A program made the translations under genes and the position numbers. Below the pieces are notes generated by a model. The model was given only the letters and a program-made list of their open reading frames with translations. It had not been told where the DNA came from and did no database searches. From Streptomyces microflavus (GTDB lineage: Bacteria > Actinomycetota > Actinomycetes > Streptomycetales > Streptomycetaceae), in contig NZ_BMUG01000011.1 in assembly GCF_014650075.1 (NCBI RefSeq), positions 186,001 through 250,000 on the forward strand: a DNA stretch of 64,000 bases, in the 5' to 3' direction. Positions 25,151 through 33,463 of the stretch are shown piece by piece. Within the stretch, counting starts at the first letter, position 1. Each line of letters opens with the position of its first letter.

Positions 25151-26410
25151 ATGGCCGCGGGATATCTGGACATCCTCCGGGCGCGGCACGCCGCCCGGCT
25201 GCTGACGGGCACCCTGGTGGGGCGGCTGCCCAACGGCACCGCCCACATCGCGATCGTGCTGTTCACCCGTGCCGAGGGCGGCAGCTACACCCTGGCCGGC
25301 GCCCTGGCCGCCGCGTACGGGCTGGCCACCGCCGTCGGACAGCCGCTGCTGGGCCGGGCGGTCGACCTCTACGGGCAGCCGCGCGTCCAGCTCCCCGCCG
25401 CCGTGCTCTCCGCGCTCGGCATGGCCCTGCTGGCTCTGGCGGGCCTCGGCTCGCTCCCGCTGGCCTACGCGGCCGTCGTCGTCGCCGGAGTCGCCACACC
25501 GCCTCTGGAGGGCGGGCTGCGGGCCCTGTGGCCCAGCGTGCTGAAGCGCGAGGACCAGGTGCACCGGGCGTACGCCATGGACGCCGTGGCGCAGGAGATC
25601 ATGTTCACGGTCGGGCCGCTCCTGGTGACGGTCCTCGTATCGCTCTGGTCCCCGGCCGCCGCCCTGCTCGTCATCAACGCCATCGGCGTCCTCGGCGCGT
25701 TGTCGGTCGTCCTCTCCGAGCCCTCGCGCACCTGGCGCTCCGCACCCCGCGAGGCGCACTGGCTCGGCGCCCTGCGCTCGCCCGGACTCCTCGCCCTGCT
25801 CGGCGCGTTCTTCTTCGTCGGGCTCGCGCTCGGCTCCATCACGGTGGCCGGCGTGGCCTACGCGGACGACCACGGCCGCGAGTCGGTGTACGGCTGGCTG
25901 ATGGCCGCGCTCGGCCTCGGCGCCCTGATCGGGGGCCTGGGCTACGGGGCGCGGCAGTGGGCCGGGGCGCCCGAGCGGCGGCTGCGCGTCATCGTCGGCC
26001 TCCTCGCGCTCGGCTACCTGCCGTTGATGCTCACCCCTTCGGTCCCCGCCATGACCGCTCTCGCCGCCCTGGCCGGAGTCTTCCTCGCCCCGGCCATCGC
26101 GTGCTCGTTCATCGTGGTGGACCGGCACGCCCCGCGGGGCACGGTGACCGAGGCGTTCTCCTGGCTCGTCACCACCTTCGGCGTCGGCGCGGCAGCCGGA
26201 ACGGCCGTCGCCGGACCGGCCGTCGAGCTCGGCTCGACCGCCTGGAGCTTCGGCGTGGCGGGCGTCGGCGGAGTGCTCGCCCTGGTGGTCCTGCTGGCCA
26301 CCGGGAACGTCCTCGCAGCTCCCGTACATGACCCCGCCGTCGTGACGGGATCGGAAAATGATCGAAACGGTGCTGTCGAACCCGGTTTCAGCACCGGCCG
26401 TAAGGCGTAA
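25151..26410 (+). CDS. Major facilitator superfamily transporter
   Basis: 419 residues from ATG 25151, preceded by AGGGGCGGGA. About twelve hydrophobic segments in two halves are visible. The loop GRAVDLYGQPRVQL after segment 2 corresponds to the MFS motif-A position, and PPLEGGLRALWPSVL lies near the middle of the first half. Substrate unknown; the subgroup resembles sugar-efflux or drug-efflux type MFS proteins. The gene pairs with the divergent LacI regulator and ends only 9 bases before pafA, so transcription may continue into pafA. Confidence 0.88.
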   Translation: MAAGYLDILRARHAARLLTGTLVGRLPNGTAHIAIVLFTRAEGGSYTLAGALAAAYGLATAVGQPLLGRAVDLYGQPRVQLPAAVLSALGMALLALAGLGSLPLAYAAVVVAGVATPPLEGGLRALWPSVLKREDQVHRAYAMDAVAQEIMFTVGPLLVTVLVSLWSPAAALLVINAIGVLGALSVVLSEPSRTWRSAPREAHWLGALRSPGLLALLGAFFFVGLALGSITVAGVAYADDHGRESVYGWLMAALGLGALIGGLGYGARQWAGAPERRLRVIVGLLALGYLPLMLTPSVPAMTALAALAGVFLAPAIACSFIVVDRHAPRGTVTEAFSWLVTTFGVGAAAGTAVAGPAVELGSTAWSFGVAGVGGVLALVVLLATGNVLAAPVHDPAVVTGSENDRNGAVEPGFSTGRKA

Positions 26411-26419
26411 TGTTCAGTC

Positions 26420-27781
26420 ATGGACCGCCGCATTTTCGGGCTGGAGAACGAGTACGGCGTCACGTGCACGTTCAGGGGACAGCGCCGACTGTCACCTGAC
26501 GAAGTGGCGCGCTACCTCTTCCGCCGTGTTGTGTCATGGGGCCGCAGCAGCAATGTCTTTCTGCGGAACGGCGCCCGCCTCTACCTCGACGTGGGATCGC
26601 ATCCGGAATATGCAACCCCGGAATGCGACGACCTGACCGAACTGGTCACGCACGACAAGGCGGGCGAGCGCATTCTCGAAGGCCTGCTCGTCGACGCCGA
26701 ACGCCGCCTGCACGAGGAGGGAATCGCGGGCGACGTCTATCTCTTCAAGAACAACACCGACTCGGCGGGAAACTCCTACGGATGCCACGAGAACTATCTC
26801 GTGGCCCGGCACGGAGAATTCTCCCGGCTCGCGGACATCCTCATCCCCTTCCTCGTCACCCGGCAGCTCATCTGCGGCGCGGGCAAGGTGCTCCAGACGC
26901 CGCGCGGAGCCGTCTACTGCGTCAGCCAGCGTGCCGAGCACATCTGGGAGGGCGTCAGCTCCGCGACCACCCGCTCCCGGCCGATCATCAACACCCGGGA
27001 CGAACCACACGCCGACGCGGAGCGGTACCGCCGCCTCCACGTCATCGTCGGTGACTCGAACATGTCCGAGACGACCATGCTGCTCAAGGTCGGCGCCACC
27101 GACCTGGTGCTCCGCATGATCGAGGCGGGCACGGTGATGCGCGACCTGACCCTGGAGAACCCGATCCGGGCCATCCGCGAGGTCAGCCACGACCTCACCG
27201 GCCGGCGCAAGGTGCGCCTGGCCAGCGGCCGCGAGGCCTCGGCCATCGAGGTCCAGCGGGAGTACTACGAGAAGGCTGTGGACTTCGTAGAGCGCCGGGG
27301 CATCCGCACCGGCACCGTCGACCAGGTCCTGGAGCTGTGGGGCCGCACGCTCGACGCCATCGAGGCCGAGGACCTCGACCGGATCGACACCGAGATCGAC
27401 TGGGTCATGAAGTACAAGCTCATCGAGCGGTACCGGGCCAAGCACAACATGACCATGTCGAACCCGCGGGTCGCCCAGATAGACCTCGCCTACCACGACA
27501 TCCACCGTCGCCGCGGTCTGTTCTACCTCCTGGAGAGGAAGGGCCAGACCGCCCGCATCTGCAACGACCTGAAGATCTTCGAGGGCAAGTCGGTGCCCCC
27601 GCAGACCACCCGGGCGAGGCTGCGCGGCGACTTCATCCGCAGGGCCCAGGAGCAGCGGCGGGACTTCACCGTCGACTGGGTCCACCTCAAGCTCAACGAC
27701 CAGGCGCAGCGCACGGTGCTCTGCAAGGACCCGTTCCGTTCCGTGGACGAGCGAGTGGAGAAGCTGATCGCGGGCATGTGA
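26420..27781 (+). CDS. pafA: Pup-protein ligase
   Basis: A 453-residue ATP-dependent ligase that joins the C-terminal glutamate of Pup to substrate lysines. The fold is that of glutamine synthetase/gamma-glutamylcysteine ligase: FGLENEYGVTC at the N-terminus binds ATP and metal, and RLYLDVGSHPEYATPE holds the catalytic aspartate. PIINTRDEPHADAERYRRLH and AQIDLAYHDIHRRRGL complete the Pup groove. It lacks the Dop-specific insertion, which separates it from the homologous dop gene. No clear ribosome site precedes the ATG (upstream GCGTAATGTTCAGTC), so a leaderless message or read-through from the MFS gene is possible. Confidence 0.97.
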   Translation: MDRRIFGLENEYGVTCTFRGQRRLSPDEVARYLFRRVVSWGRSSNVFLRNGARLYLDVGSHPEYATPECDDLTELVTHDKAGERILEGLLVDAERRLHEEGIAGDVYLFKNNTDSAGNSYGCHENYLVARHGEFSRLADILIPFLVTRQLICGAGKVLQTPRGAVYCVSQRAEHIWEGVSSATTRSRPIINTRDEPHADAERYRRLHVIVGDSNMSETTMLLKVGATDLVLRMIEAGTVMRDLTLENPIRAIREVSHDLTGRRKVRLASGREASAIEVQREYYEKAVDFVERRGIRTGTVDQVLELWGRTLDAIEAEDLDRIDTEIDWVMKYKLIERYRAKHNMTMSNPRVAQIDLAYHDIHRRRGLFYLLERKGQTARICNDLKIFEGKSVPPQTTRARLRGDFIRRAQEQRRDFTVDWVHLKLNDQAQRTVLCKDPFRSVDERVEKLIAGM

Positions 27782-27817
27782 GCCGCTCCGGGGGTACCTC
27801 TCGGCCGGCCGTAGCGT

Positions 27818-27854
27818 GACAGGGCCCCGTACGTTCCTCGTACGGGGCCCTGTC
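27818..27854 (+). terminator. Terminator after pafA
   Basis: A perfect 16-bp stem (27818-27833 with 27839-27854) and 5-nt loop in the 128 bases between pafA and the next gene. Confidence 0.8.
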
Positions 27855-27909
27855 CACGGCCTAGAGTGGTCGGACTCAACCACAGTGCCCCCTGAGATCT
27901 GAGGAACCA

Positions 27910-28848
27910 GTGCGCCGAATTGCCGGCCTTCTCGTCGCCCCCCTCCTGCTGCTGTCGGCAGTGGCCTGCGGCAGCGACGACAAGGCCTCCGACTCCGCCT
28001 CGTCCAAGAACGGCGTGCCCGCGATCACCGCAGGTGCGAAGTTCGGCGAGAAGCCCACCCTCTCCAAGGGCAAGGGAGAACCGCCCAAGGAGCTGAAGAC
28101 CGAGGTCATCAGTGAGGGCGACGGTGCGAAGCTCAAGAACGGCGACGCGATCCAGGTCAACTACCTCGGTCAGTCGTGGGACTCCGACAAGCCGTTCGAC
28201 AACAGCTTCGACCGCAAGCAGCCCTTCGACCTGACGCTCGGCGCGGGCATGGTCATCCAGGGCTGGGACAAGGGCCTGGTCGGCCAGAAGGTCGGCAGCC
28301 GCGTCCAGCTGGTCATCCCGCCGGAGCTCGGCTACGGCGAGCAGGGCCAGGGCGACATCAAGCCGAACGCCACCCTCGTGTTCGTCGTCGACATCCTGAA
28401 GGCCACCCAGATCCCGGCCTCCGCCAAGGGCACCGAGGTCGCCCAGGACAACATCGACCTGCCCAAGGTCGGCACCAACGACGACGGCAAGGCGCCGAAG
28501 GTCACCATCCCCAAGAGCGACCCGCCGAAGAAGCTGGCCTCCAACTACATCCTGGAGTCCGACGGTGAGGTCATCAAGGAGAGCGACAGCGTCGTCGTGA
28601 ACTACGTCGGTCTGGTGTGGAAGGGTGCCAAGGAGTTCGACAGCACCTACACCCAGGGCAAGACGCAGACCTTCCCGCTGGCCCAGGTCACCCTCAAGGG
28701 ACTCAAGGACGGCCTGATCGGCAAGAAGGTCGGCAGCCGGGTGCTCCTCGTGATCCCGCCGGACCAGGCCTTCGGCGACCAGCAGCAGCAGGCCATCCCG
28801 AAGAACTCCACGCTGGTCTTCGCCGTGGACGTCCTGGCCAAGATGTAA
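27910..28848 (+). CDS. Lipoprotein with two FKBP-type peptidyl-prolyl isomerase domains
   Basis: 312 residues from GTG 27910 (GAGGAACCA upstream). The signal peptide MRRIAGLLVAPLLLLSAVAC ends in a lipobox with Cys at residue 20, so it is anchored outside the membrane. Two FKBP domains follow: about 60-165 (AIQVNYLGQ, GAGMVIQGWDKGL, VIPPELGYG) and about 195-312 (VVVNYVGLVW, TLKGLKDGLIGKKVGS, LLVIPPDQAFG). The second domain lacks several active-site aromatics of the first and may bind rather than catalyse. Role: folding of exported proteins. It is 43 bases upstream of a cytosolic FKBP gene and probably co-transcribed. Confidence 0.93.
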   Translation: MRRIAGLLVAPLLLLSAVACGSDDKASDSASSKNGVPAITAGAKFGEKPTLSKGKGEPPKELKTEVISEGDGAKLKNGDAIQVNYLGQSWDSDKPFDNSFDRKQPFDLTLGAGMVIQGWDKGLVGQKVGSRVQLVIPPELGYGEQGQGDIKPNATLVFVVDILKATQIPASAKGTEVAQDNIDLPKVGTNDDGKAPKVTIPKSDPPKKLASNYILESDGEVIKESDSVVVNYVGLVWKGAKEFDSTYTQGKTQTFPLAQVTLKGLKDGLIGKKVGSRVLLVIPPDQAFGDQQQQAIPKNSTLVFAVDVLAKM

Positions 28849-28891
28849 GACTGTCCCGGTTGCCCAGTTCATCATTTAGAGGAGCAGTTCA

Positions 28892-29263
28892 GTGAGCATC
28901 GAGAAGCCCGAGATCGACTTCCCGGGTGGCGAGCCGCCGGCCGACCTGGAGATCAAGGACATCTGGGAGGGCGACGGCCCCGTCGCCAAGGCCGGCGACC
29001 AGGTCAGGGTCCACTACGTGGGCGTGGCCTTCTCCACCGGCGAGGAGTTCGACGCCTCCTGGAACCGCGGTACGCCGCTGGCCTTCAACCTCGGCGCCGG
29101 CCAGGTCATCGCCGGCTGGGACCAGGGCGTGCAGGGCATGAAGGTCGGCGGCCGCCGCCAGCTGACCATCCCCGCGAAGCTCGCCTACGGCGACCGCGGC
29201 GCCGGCAGCGCGATCGCCCCGGGCGAGACGCTGATCTTCGTCTGCGACCTGGTCTCGGTCTGA
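28892..29263 (+). CDS. FKBP-type peptidyl-prolyl cis-trans isomerase
   Basis: A single-domain, 123-residue cytosolic FKBP from GTG 28892 with GAGGAG upstream. Active-site segments VRVHYVGVAFSTGEEFDASW, VIAGWDQGVQGMKVGGRR and IPAKLAYGDRGAG are complete, so catalytic activity is expected. Its position between pafA and pafB is conserved in streptomycetes as far as I recall. A strong terminator follows, so pafB has its own start of transcription. Confidence 0.95.
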   Translation: MSIEKPEIDFPGGEPPADLEIKDIWEGDGPVAKAGDQVRVHYVGVAFSTGEEFDASWNRGTPLAFNLGAGQVIAGWDQGVQGMKVGGRRQLTIPAKLAYGDRGAGSAIAPGETLIFVCDLVSV

Positions 29264-29333
29264 TCAGTTCCGGTCGCGTGAGCAGTGCGATCCGGTCTGT
29301 TCCGGTCCCGTACGCTCCGTTCCGGTCAGCCGA

Positions 29334-29367
29334 GTGAGGGCCCCCGCCACCTGGCGGGGGCCCTCAC
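29334..29367 (+). terminator. Strong hairpin terminator after the FKBP pair
   Basis: A perfect 16-bp stem (29334-29349 with 29352-29367) with a 2-nt loop. Just before it, between 29267 and 29327, four copies of G(T/A)TCCGGTC occur. Confidence 0.8.
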
Positions 29368-29453
29368 CGCTGTCCGGCCCACGGGCCCGCTTTGGTCCCC
29401 ACACCACGGGGCGGTACGGTCGACGGTCGTAGAGCACAAGAGAAAGGGCGTCG

Positions 29454-30407
29454 ATGGCGATTGCCAAGGCCGAGCGGTTGATGAACCTCGCGCTGTGCCT
29501 GCTGGGGACCCGGCGCCCGCTCAGCAAGCGCGAACTCCGCGGCTCCATCGAGGCCTACCTCGAAGCGGGCTCCGACGACTCCTTCAACCGGATGTTCGAG
29601 CGCGACAAGGACGATCTGCGCGAGCTCGGCCTCGTCATCGAGACCGTCGAGAACCTCGACGGCGACACCGGATACCTGGCCCGCCGCGACAGCAACCGGC
29701 TGCCCCCCATCACCTTGGACGCCGAGGAGGCCGCGGCCCTCGGCCTCGCCGCCAAGGTCTGGCAGCAGGCCCGCCTCGCCGGTGCCGCCAGCGGCGCCCT
29801 GCAGAAGCTGCGCGCCGCCGGAATGCCCGAGGCCGAGGACGCCTACGAGGTGCACAGCGCCCTCGAACCCCGCATCCCCGTCCACGAGGCCGCCTTCGAG
29901 CCCCTGATGCTCGCCTGCCGTGACCGCCGCCCGGTCACCTTCGACTACCGCAAGGCCAACTCCGCCGCCCCCGTGCAGCGACAGGTCGAACCCTGGACCC
30001 TCGAATGCTGGCGCGGCCACTGGTACCTCGCGGGCTGGGACCGGGGCCGCGGCGCCGAACGCGTCTTCCGGCTCTCCCGCATCACCGGCAAGGTCCGCTC
30101 CCGCGTCGGCGCCTTCACCGCCGAGGTGCCCGACGTCGTCACGGTCCGCGAGACCGTCGAGAGCTGGGCCGGCGAGACCGCCACCCGGACCGCCCGGATC
30201 AGGCTCCGCGCCGGGTCCGGCTACCCGCTGCGGTCGCGGGCCATATCCGTCCACGAGCGCGGCGACGGCTGGGACGAGCTGGAGATCCCGTACGGACACG
30301 GCCTCGACGCCTGGCTCGTCGAGTTCGGGCCGGACGTCGTCGTGGAGGAACCCGCCGATCTGCGGGCCGATGTGGTGGACCGGCTCCGAGCCGTGGCCAA
30401 GGACTAG
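29454..30407 (+). CDS. pafB: WYL-domain regulator PafB
   Basis: 317 residues: an N-terminal winged HTH (AERLMNLALCLLGTRRPLSKRELRG), a central WYL domain (RRPVTFDYRKANS, ECWRGHWYLAGWDRGRGAERVFRLSRI) and a C-terminal WCX extension. With PafC it forms the mycobacterial-type DNA-damage activator PafBC, which induces repair genes independently of LexA. The name reflects linkage to the Pup ligase locus, not a role in pupylation. It ends 12 bases before pafC. Confidence 0.95.
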   Translation: MAIAKAERLMNLALCLLGTRRPLSKRELRGSIEAYLEAGSDDSFNRMFERDKDDLRELGLVIETVENLDGDTGYLARRDSNRLPPITLDAEEAAALGLAAKVWQQARLAGAASGALQKLRAAGMPEAEDAYEVHSALEPRIPVHEAAFEPLMLACRDRRPVTFDYRKANSAAPVQRQVEPWTLECWRGHWYLAGWDRGRGAERVFRLSRITGKVRSRVGAFTAEVPDVVTVRETVESWAGETATRTARIRLRAGSGYPLRSRAISVHERGDGWDELEIPYGHGLDAWLVEFGPDVVVEEPADLRADVVDRLRAVAKD

Positions 30408-30419
30408 GGGACCGAGACG

Positions 30420-31373
30420 ATGGCCACGAACGCGATCGACCAGACCCGCCGGATGCTCTCCCTGGTGACGTACCTCCGTGAGCGCCCCGGCGCCCACGTC
30501 CAGGACGTGGCTCGGGCCTTCGGGATCACCGAGGACGAGCTGATCTCGGACCTCGACGTGCTGCCCATGTGCGGGACCAGCTTCCGCGGCGGCGACCTCC
30601 TCGACATCGACACCGACGGCGACCGGATCTGGTGGCACAACCCGGACGACGTCGCCGAGCCCCTCCGGCTCGCCGCCGACGAGGCCACCGCGCTACTGGT
30701 CGCCGCCCGCGCCGTCGCGACCCTGCCCGGACTCCGCGAGAGCGACCGGCTCGCCCTGGTCCGCGCCACCGCCAAGCTGGAGACCGCGGCCGGGGAGTCC
30801 GGTGCGGCCAGCTCCCGGCTCTCGGTGACCTTCGAGGCGGAGGGCGGCGTCTTCGCCGACGTCGACCGGGCCATCTCCGAGCGCCGCCGCCTCTGGCTGC
30901 GCTACTACTCGCCCGCCCGCGACGAGCTCACCGAGCGCGAGGTCGACCCGATCCGGCTCTTCGCCGTCGGCCACACCTACATGGAGGGCTGGTGCCGGCT
31001 CTCCGAGGCCCGCCGGACCTTCCGCCTCGACCGCGTCGCCGAGATCCGCATCCTCGACGCCCCCTCCGCCCCGCCGGAGCTGGAACTGCGCGACCTCTCC
31101 GAAGGGCTGGTCCAGCCTGCCGCCGAAGACCCCGAGGTCGTCATCGAGGTCGGCACCGGAGGCCGCTGGGTCGCCGAGTACTACCCGCACGACTCCGCCG
31201 AGGAACTGCCCGACGGCGGACTGCGGATCACCCTGCGCACCCCCGACCCGGCCTCCCTGCGCCGCCTCGCCCTGCGCCTCGGCGGCGAGGGCCGCATCGT
31301 CGCCCCGCCGGAGCTCGCCGACAGCGCCCGGACGGCGGCCCGCGAGGCGCTCACCGCCTACGAAACGGCCTGA
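30420..31373 (+). CDS. pafC: WYL-domain regulator PafC
   Basis: 317 residues with the same layout as PafB: N-terminal HTH (TRRMLSLVTYLRERPGAHVQDVARAFGI), WYL domain (ERRRLWLRYYSPARDEL, TYMEGWCRLSEARRTFRLDRV) and WCX domain. The RRTFRLDR arginines that bind nucleic acid ligands in WYL proteins are retained. The equal length and 12-base spacing with pafB agree with an obligate heterodimer. Confidence 0.95.
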   Translation: MATNAIDQTRRMLSLVTYLRERPGAHVQDVARAFGITEDELISDLDVLPMCGTSFRGGDLLDIDTDGDRIWWHNPDDVAEPLRLAADEATALLVAARAVATLPGLRESDRLALVRATAKLETAAGESGAASSRLSVTFEAEGGVFADVDRAISERRRLWLRYYSPARDELTEREVDPIRLFAVGHTYMEGWCRLSEARRTFRLDRVAEIRILDAPSAPPELELRDLSEGLVQPAAEDPEVVIEVGTGGRWVAEYYPHDSAEELPDGGLRITLRTPDPASLRRLALRLGGEGRIVAPPELADSARTAAREALTAYETA

Positions 31374-31395
31374 GCGGGCCCGGAGCGGAGACGAG

Positions 31396-31692
31396 ATGAA
31401 CCCGACCCACCTCGTACCGGTCGCCACCGGCCCGGCCGTCCGCACCGGCCCGGTCCCGGTACCCGTACCCGCCGCCGTACGGTTCCGGGCCGCCTGCCCC
31501 GACTGCCGCGGGCGCTTCGAGCTCGCGGCGGGCGCGCTGCGCCTGGCGATCGGAGCCAGCAGCCGCACCACCTTCTACACCTTCACCTGCCCGGAGTGCG
31601 CCGCCCCGGTCCGCAAGCCCGCCGGGGAGCGCATCATCGAACTGCTCACCGGCGGCGGCGTACGGACCCTGCGCCTGCACGCCACCCCGTAA
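31396..31692 (+). CDS. Small zinc-ribbon-like protein
   Basis: 98 residues, ATG 31396 with GGAGACGAG upstream, 22 bases after pafC. Two CxxC knuckles (AACPDCRGRF and FTCPECAAPV) spaced 29 residues apart form a probable zinc ribbon. The N-terminus is Pro/Val-rich. I do not recognise a function; small ribbons of this type often bind nucleic acid or act in complexes. Position suggests co-transcription with pafBC. Confidence 0.75.
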   Translation: MNPTHLVPVATGPAVRTGPVPVPVPAAVRFRAACPDCRGRFELAAGALRLAIGASSRTTFYTFTCPECAAPVRKPAGERIIELLTGGGVRTLRLHATP

Positions 31693-31717
31693 CCCCCTGA
31701 GGAAGAGGCACCGCCGC

Positions 31718-31915
31718 ATGTTCTGGCCCATGCTCGCCATCGCCCTGGGATTCCTGGGGGTCGCCGTCCTCGGCGTACTGGCCATCAAGGTCTTCGTCGA
31801 GGCCCAGCGTCTCGGGCGTCAGGTCACGACCACCACCGAGCGGATCAACCAGGCGTCGGAAGAGCTCGAACGGGCGGCGACACGCCTCGCGGCCACCGGG
31901 GACAGCCTGCGATAA
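31718..31915 (+). CDS. Small single-pass membrane protein with coiled-coil tail
   Basis: 65 residues: one hydrophobic helix (MFWPMLAIALGFLGVAVLGVLAIKVF) followed by a polar amphipathic tail rich in Arg, Thr and Glu (TTTTERINQASEELERAATRL). GAGGAAGAGG precedes the ATG. The layout resembles TatA-like or DUF948-like small proteins, but the TatA hinge is absent, so I do not assign it. It lies between pafC and tatA, 25 bases after the zinc-ribbon gene. Confidence 0.65.
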   Translation: MFWPMLAIALGFLGVAVLGVLAIKVFVEAQRLGRQVTTTTERINQASEELERAATRLAATGDSLR

Positions 31916-32013
31916 CGGGCCCGCGGCCTGATGTTCGACAGCACCGAGGGGTACGCTGCAGGGGACGGCCCAGGCAGGGAGGCGCGGGCCGCAAGCCGCA
32001 GTACGCACGGGCA

Positions 32014-32044
32014 TTGCCCCGCGTTTACCCCTGCGGGTTACGAT
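32014..32044 (+). promoter_or_regulatory. Candidate promoter of tatA
   Basis: TTGCCC (32014-32019) and TTACGA/TACGAT (32038-32044) with an 18-19 base spacer lie about 90 bases before tatA in a 217-base gene-free stretch. This suggests tatAC is transcribed independently of pafBC. Confidence 0.45.
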
Positions 32045-32132
32045 CGCTGCCAAGCGCAACGATCGGACGTATGCCCGGTCGAACGGGTAGCGAGCCCACC
32101 CTCCAGCCGCCTCAGTGAGAAGGAAGTCGCAC

Positions 32133-32429
32133 ATGATCGGCAATCTGAAGCCCCTCGAGATCGTTCTGATCATCGCTGTCATCCTGCTGCTCTTCGGTGC
32201 CAAGAAGCTTCCCGACATGGCGCGTTCGCTCGGCAAGTCGGCCCGCATCCTCAAGAGCGAGGCCAAGGCGATGAAGAAGGACGACGCGGCGACCGCCACG
32301 CCCACGACGGAGACCGTCGCGGACCCGGCCCCTCCGCAGTCCACCACCGCGCGCACCATCCAGGCCGCTCCGGGTGACGTCACCAGCTCCCGCCCGGTCA
32401 ACGAGCCCAAGCCCACCACCCAGAGCTGA
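32133..32429 (+). CDS. tatA: Twin-arginine translocase subunit TatA
   Basis: 98 residues from ATG 32133 with GAGAAGGAAG upstream. A short N-terminal membrane helix (LEIVLIIAVILLLFGAKKLP) is followed by the FGxxKLP hinge and the amphipathic helix MARSLGKSARILKSEA. The tail is Thr/Pro-rich and unstructured. TatA multimers form the passage for folded Tat substrates. It precedes tatC by 49 bases, the usual actinobacterial pair; tatB is not linked. Confidence 0.96.
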   Translation: MIGNLKPLEIVLIIAVILLLFGAKKLPDMARSLGKSARILKSEAKAMKKDDAATATPTTETVADPAPPQSTTARTIQAAPGDVTSSRPVNEPKPTTQS

Positions 32430-32478
32430 CAGCTGACGCGCTCCGCCGACAGCCGCCGCACGAGACGAGGGAAGTGGG

Positions 32479-33444
32479 TTGCTCAAGTCTGCCCGCAAGC
32501 AGGAGAAGGACGAAGAGGGGCGGATGCCTCTCCTCGATCACCTGCGTGAGCTGCGTAACCGGCTGCTGAAGGCCGTGCTGGCGATCGTCGTCGTGACGAT
32601 CGTGGCAGCGTTTTTCCAGAAGGAGATCTACGACTTCCTTCTGCGCCCCCTTCTCGACTCCGTCGGATGCAAGGACGGCGTGGTCTACGCGGTCAACGGC
32701 AAGCCGTGCGCGCTGCTGAAGACCAACACGCTCCTGGCGCCGTTCACCAACGCCCTCAAGGTCGCCCTGATGTCCGGCGTCCTGCTGGCGACCCCGGTCT
32801 GGCTCTACCAGCTGTGGGCCTTCGTGGCTCCCGGCCTGCACAAGGGCGAGAAGCGCTACGCCTACGCCTTCGCCGTCGTGGGCGCTCCTCTGTTCCTCTC
32901 CGGTGGCTACCTCGCGTACGCGATCCTCCCGCAGACCGCGGAGATCATGCTCGGGTTCAGCCCCGCGAACGTGCAGAACCAGATCGAGCTCGACAGCTAT
33001 CTGGACCTGCTCGTCCGTATGGTGATCGTCTTCGGGCTCGCCTTCGAGTTGCCCCTGCTGCTCATCGCGCTGAACATGACGGGCGTCGTAACCGGAAAGC
33101 GGATGCTCGGCTGGTGGCGCGGGATGATCGTCGGCCTCACCGCCTTCGCGGCCATCGCCACCCCCGGCGGCGAACCCATCTCCATGCTGCTGCTGGCCGG
33201 TCCGCTCGCGGTGCTCTACTTCGTCGCCGTCGGCTTCTCCCTGCTGAACGACAAGCGCCGCAACCGCAACAACCCCGACGCCGAGCTCAGCGACGACGAG
33301 GCCTCCGAGCTGGATCTGACCCCCGAGCCGGTCGGCGGGATCGAGCCCGTGGCGGCCCCGCGCAGGGCGCTGCCGGAGCAGGCGTCCGGCGAGAGCGACG
33401 GTTCCCGTTCGCACCGGCTCAACGGTTACGACGACATCACCTGA
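32479..33444 (+). CDS. tatC: Twin-arginine translocase subunit TatC
   Basis: 321 residues with six membrane segments; a TTG start preceded by GAGGGAAG is used, since no ATG or GTG lies before the conserved N-terminus. The signal-peptide-binding region GRMPLLDHLRELRNRLLKA and the segment FVAPGLHKGEKRYAY are typical, as is ELPLLLIALNMTGVV. The C-terminal 60 residues are a charged cytoplasmic extension usual in streptomycetes. TatC recognises the twin-arginine signal. Confidence 0.96.
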   Translation: MLKSARKQEKDEEGRMPLLDHLRELRNRLLKAVLAIVVVTIVAAFFQKEIYDFLLRPLLDSVGCKDGVVYAVNGKPCALLKTNTLLAPFTNALKVALMSGVLLATPVWLYQLWAFVAPGLHKGEKRYAYAFAVVGAPLFLSGGYLAYAILPQTAEIMLGFSPANVQNQIELDSYLDLLVRMVIVFGLAFELPLLLIALNMTGVVTGKRMLGWWRGMIVGLTAFAAIATPGGEPISMLLLAGPLAVLYFVAVGFSLLNDKRRNRNNPDAELSDDEASELDLTPEPVGGIEPVAAPRRALPEQASGESDGSRSHRLNGYDDIT

Positions 33445-33463
33445 CCTTGTAGGGTCCGGAAGG

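Noticed and set aside
29454..31373. pafB and pafC as enzymes of pupylation
   Set aside because: Both are WYL/HTH regulators; the names only record linkage to pafA.
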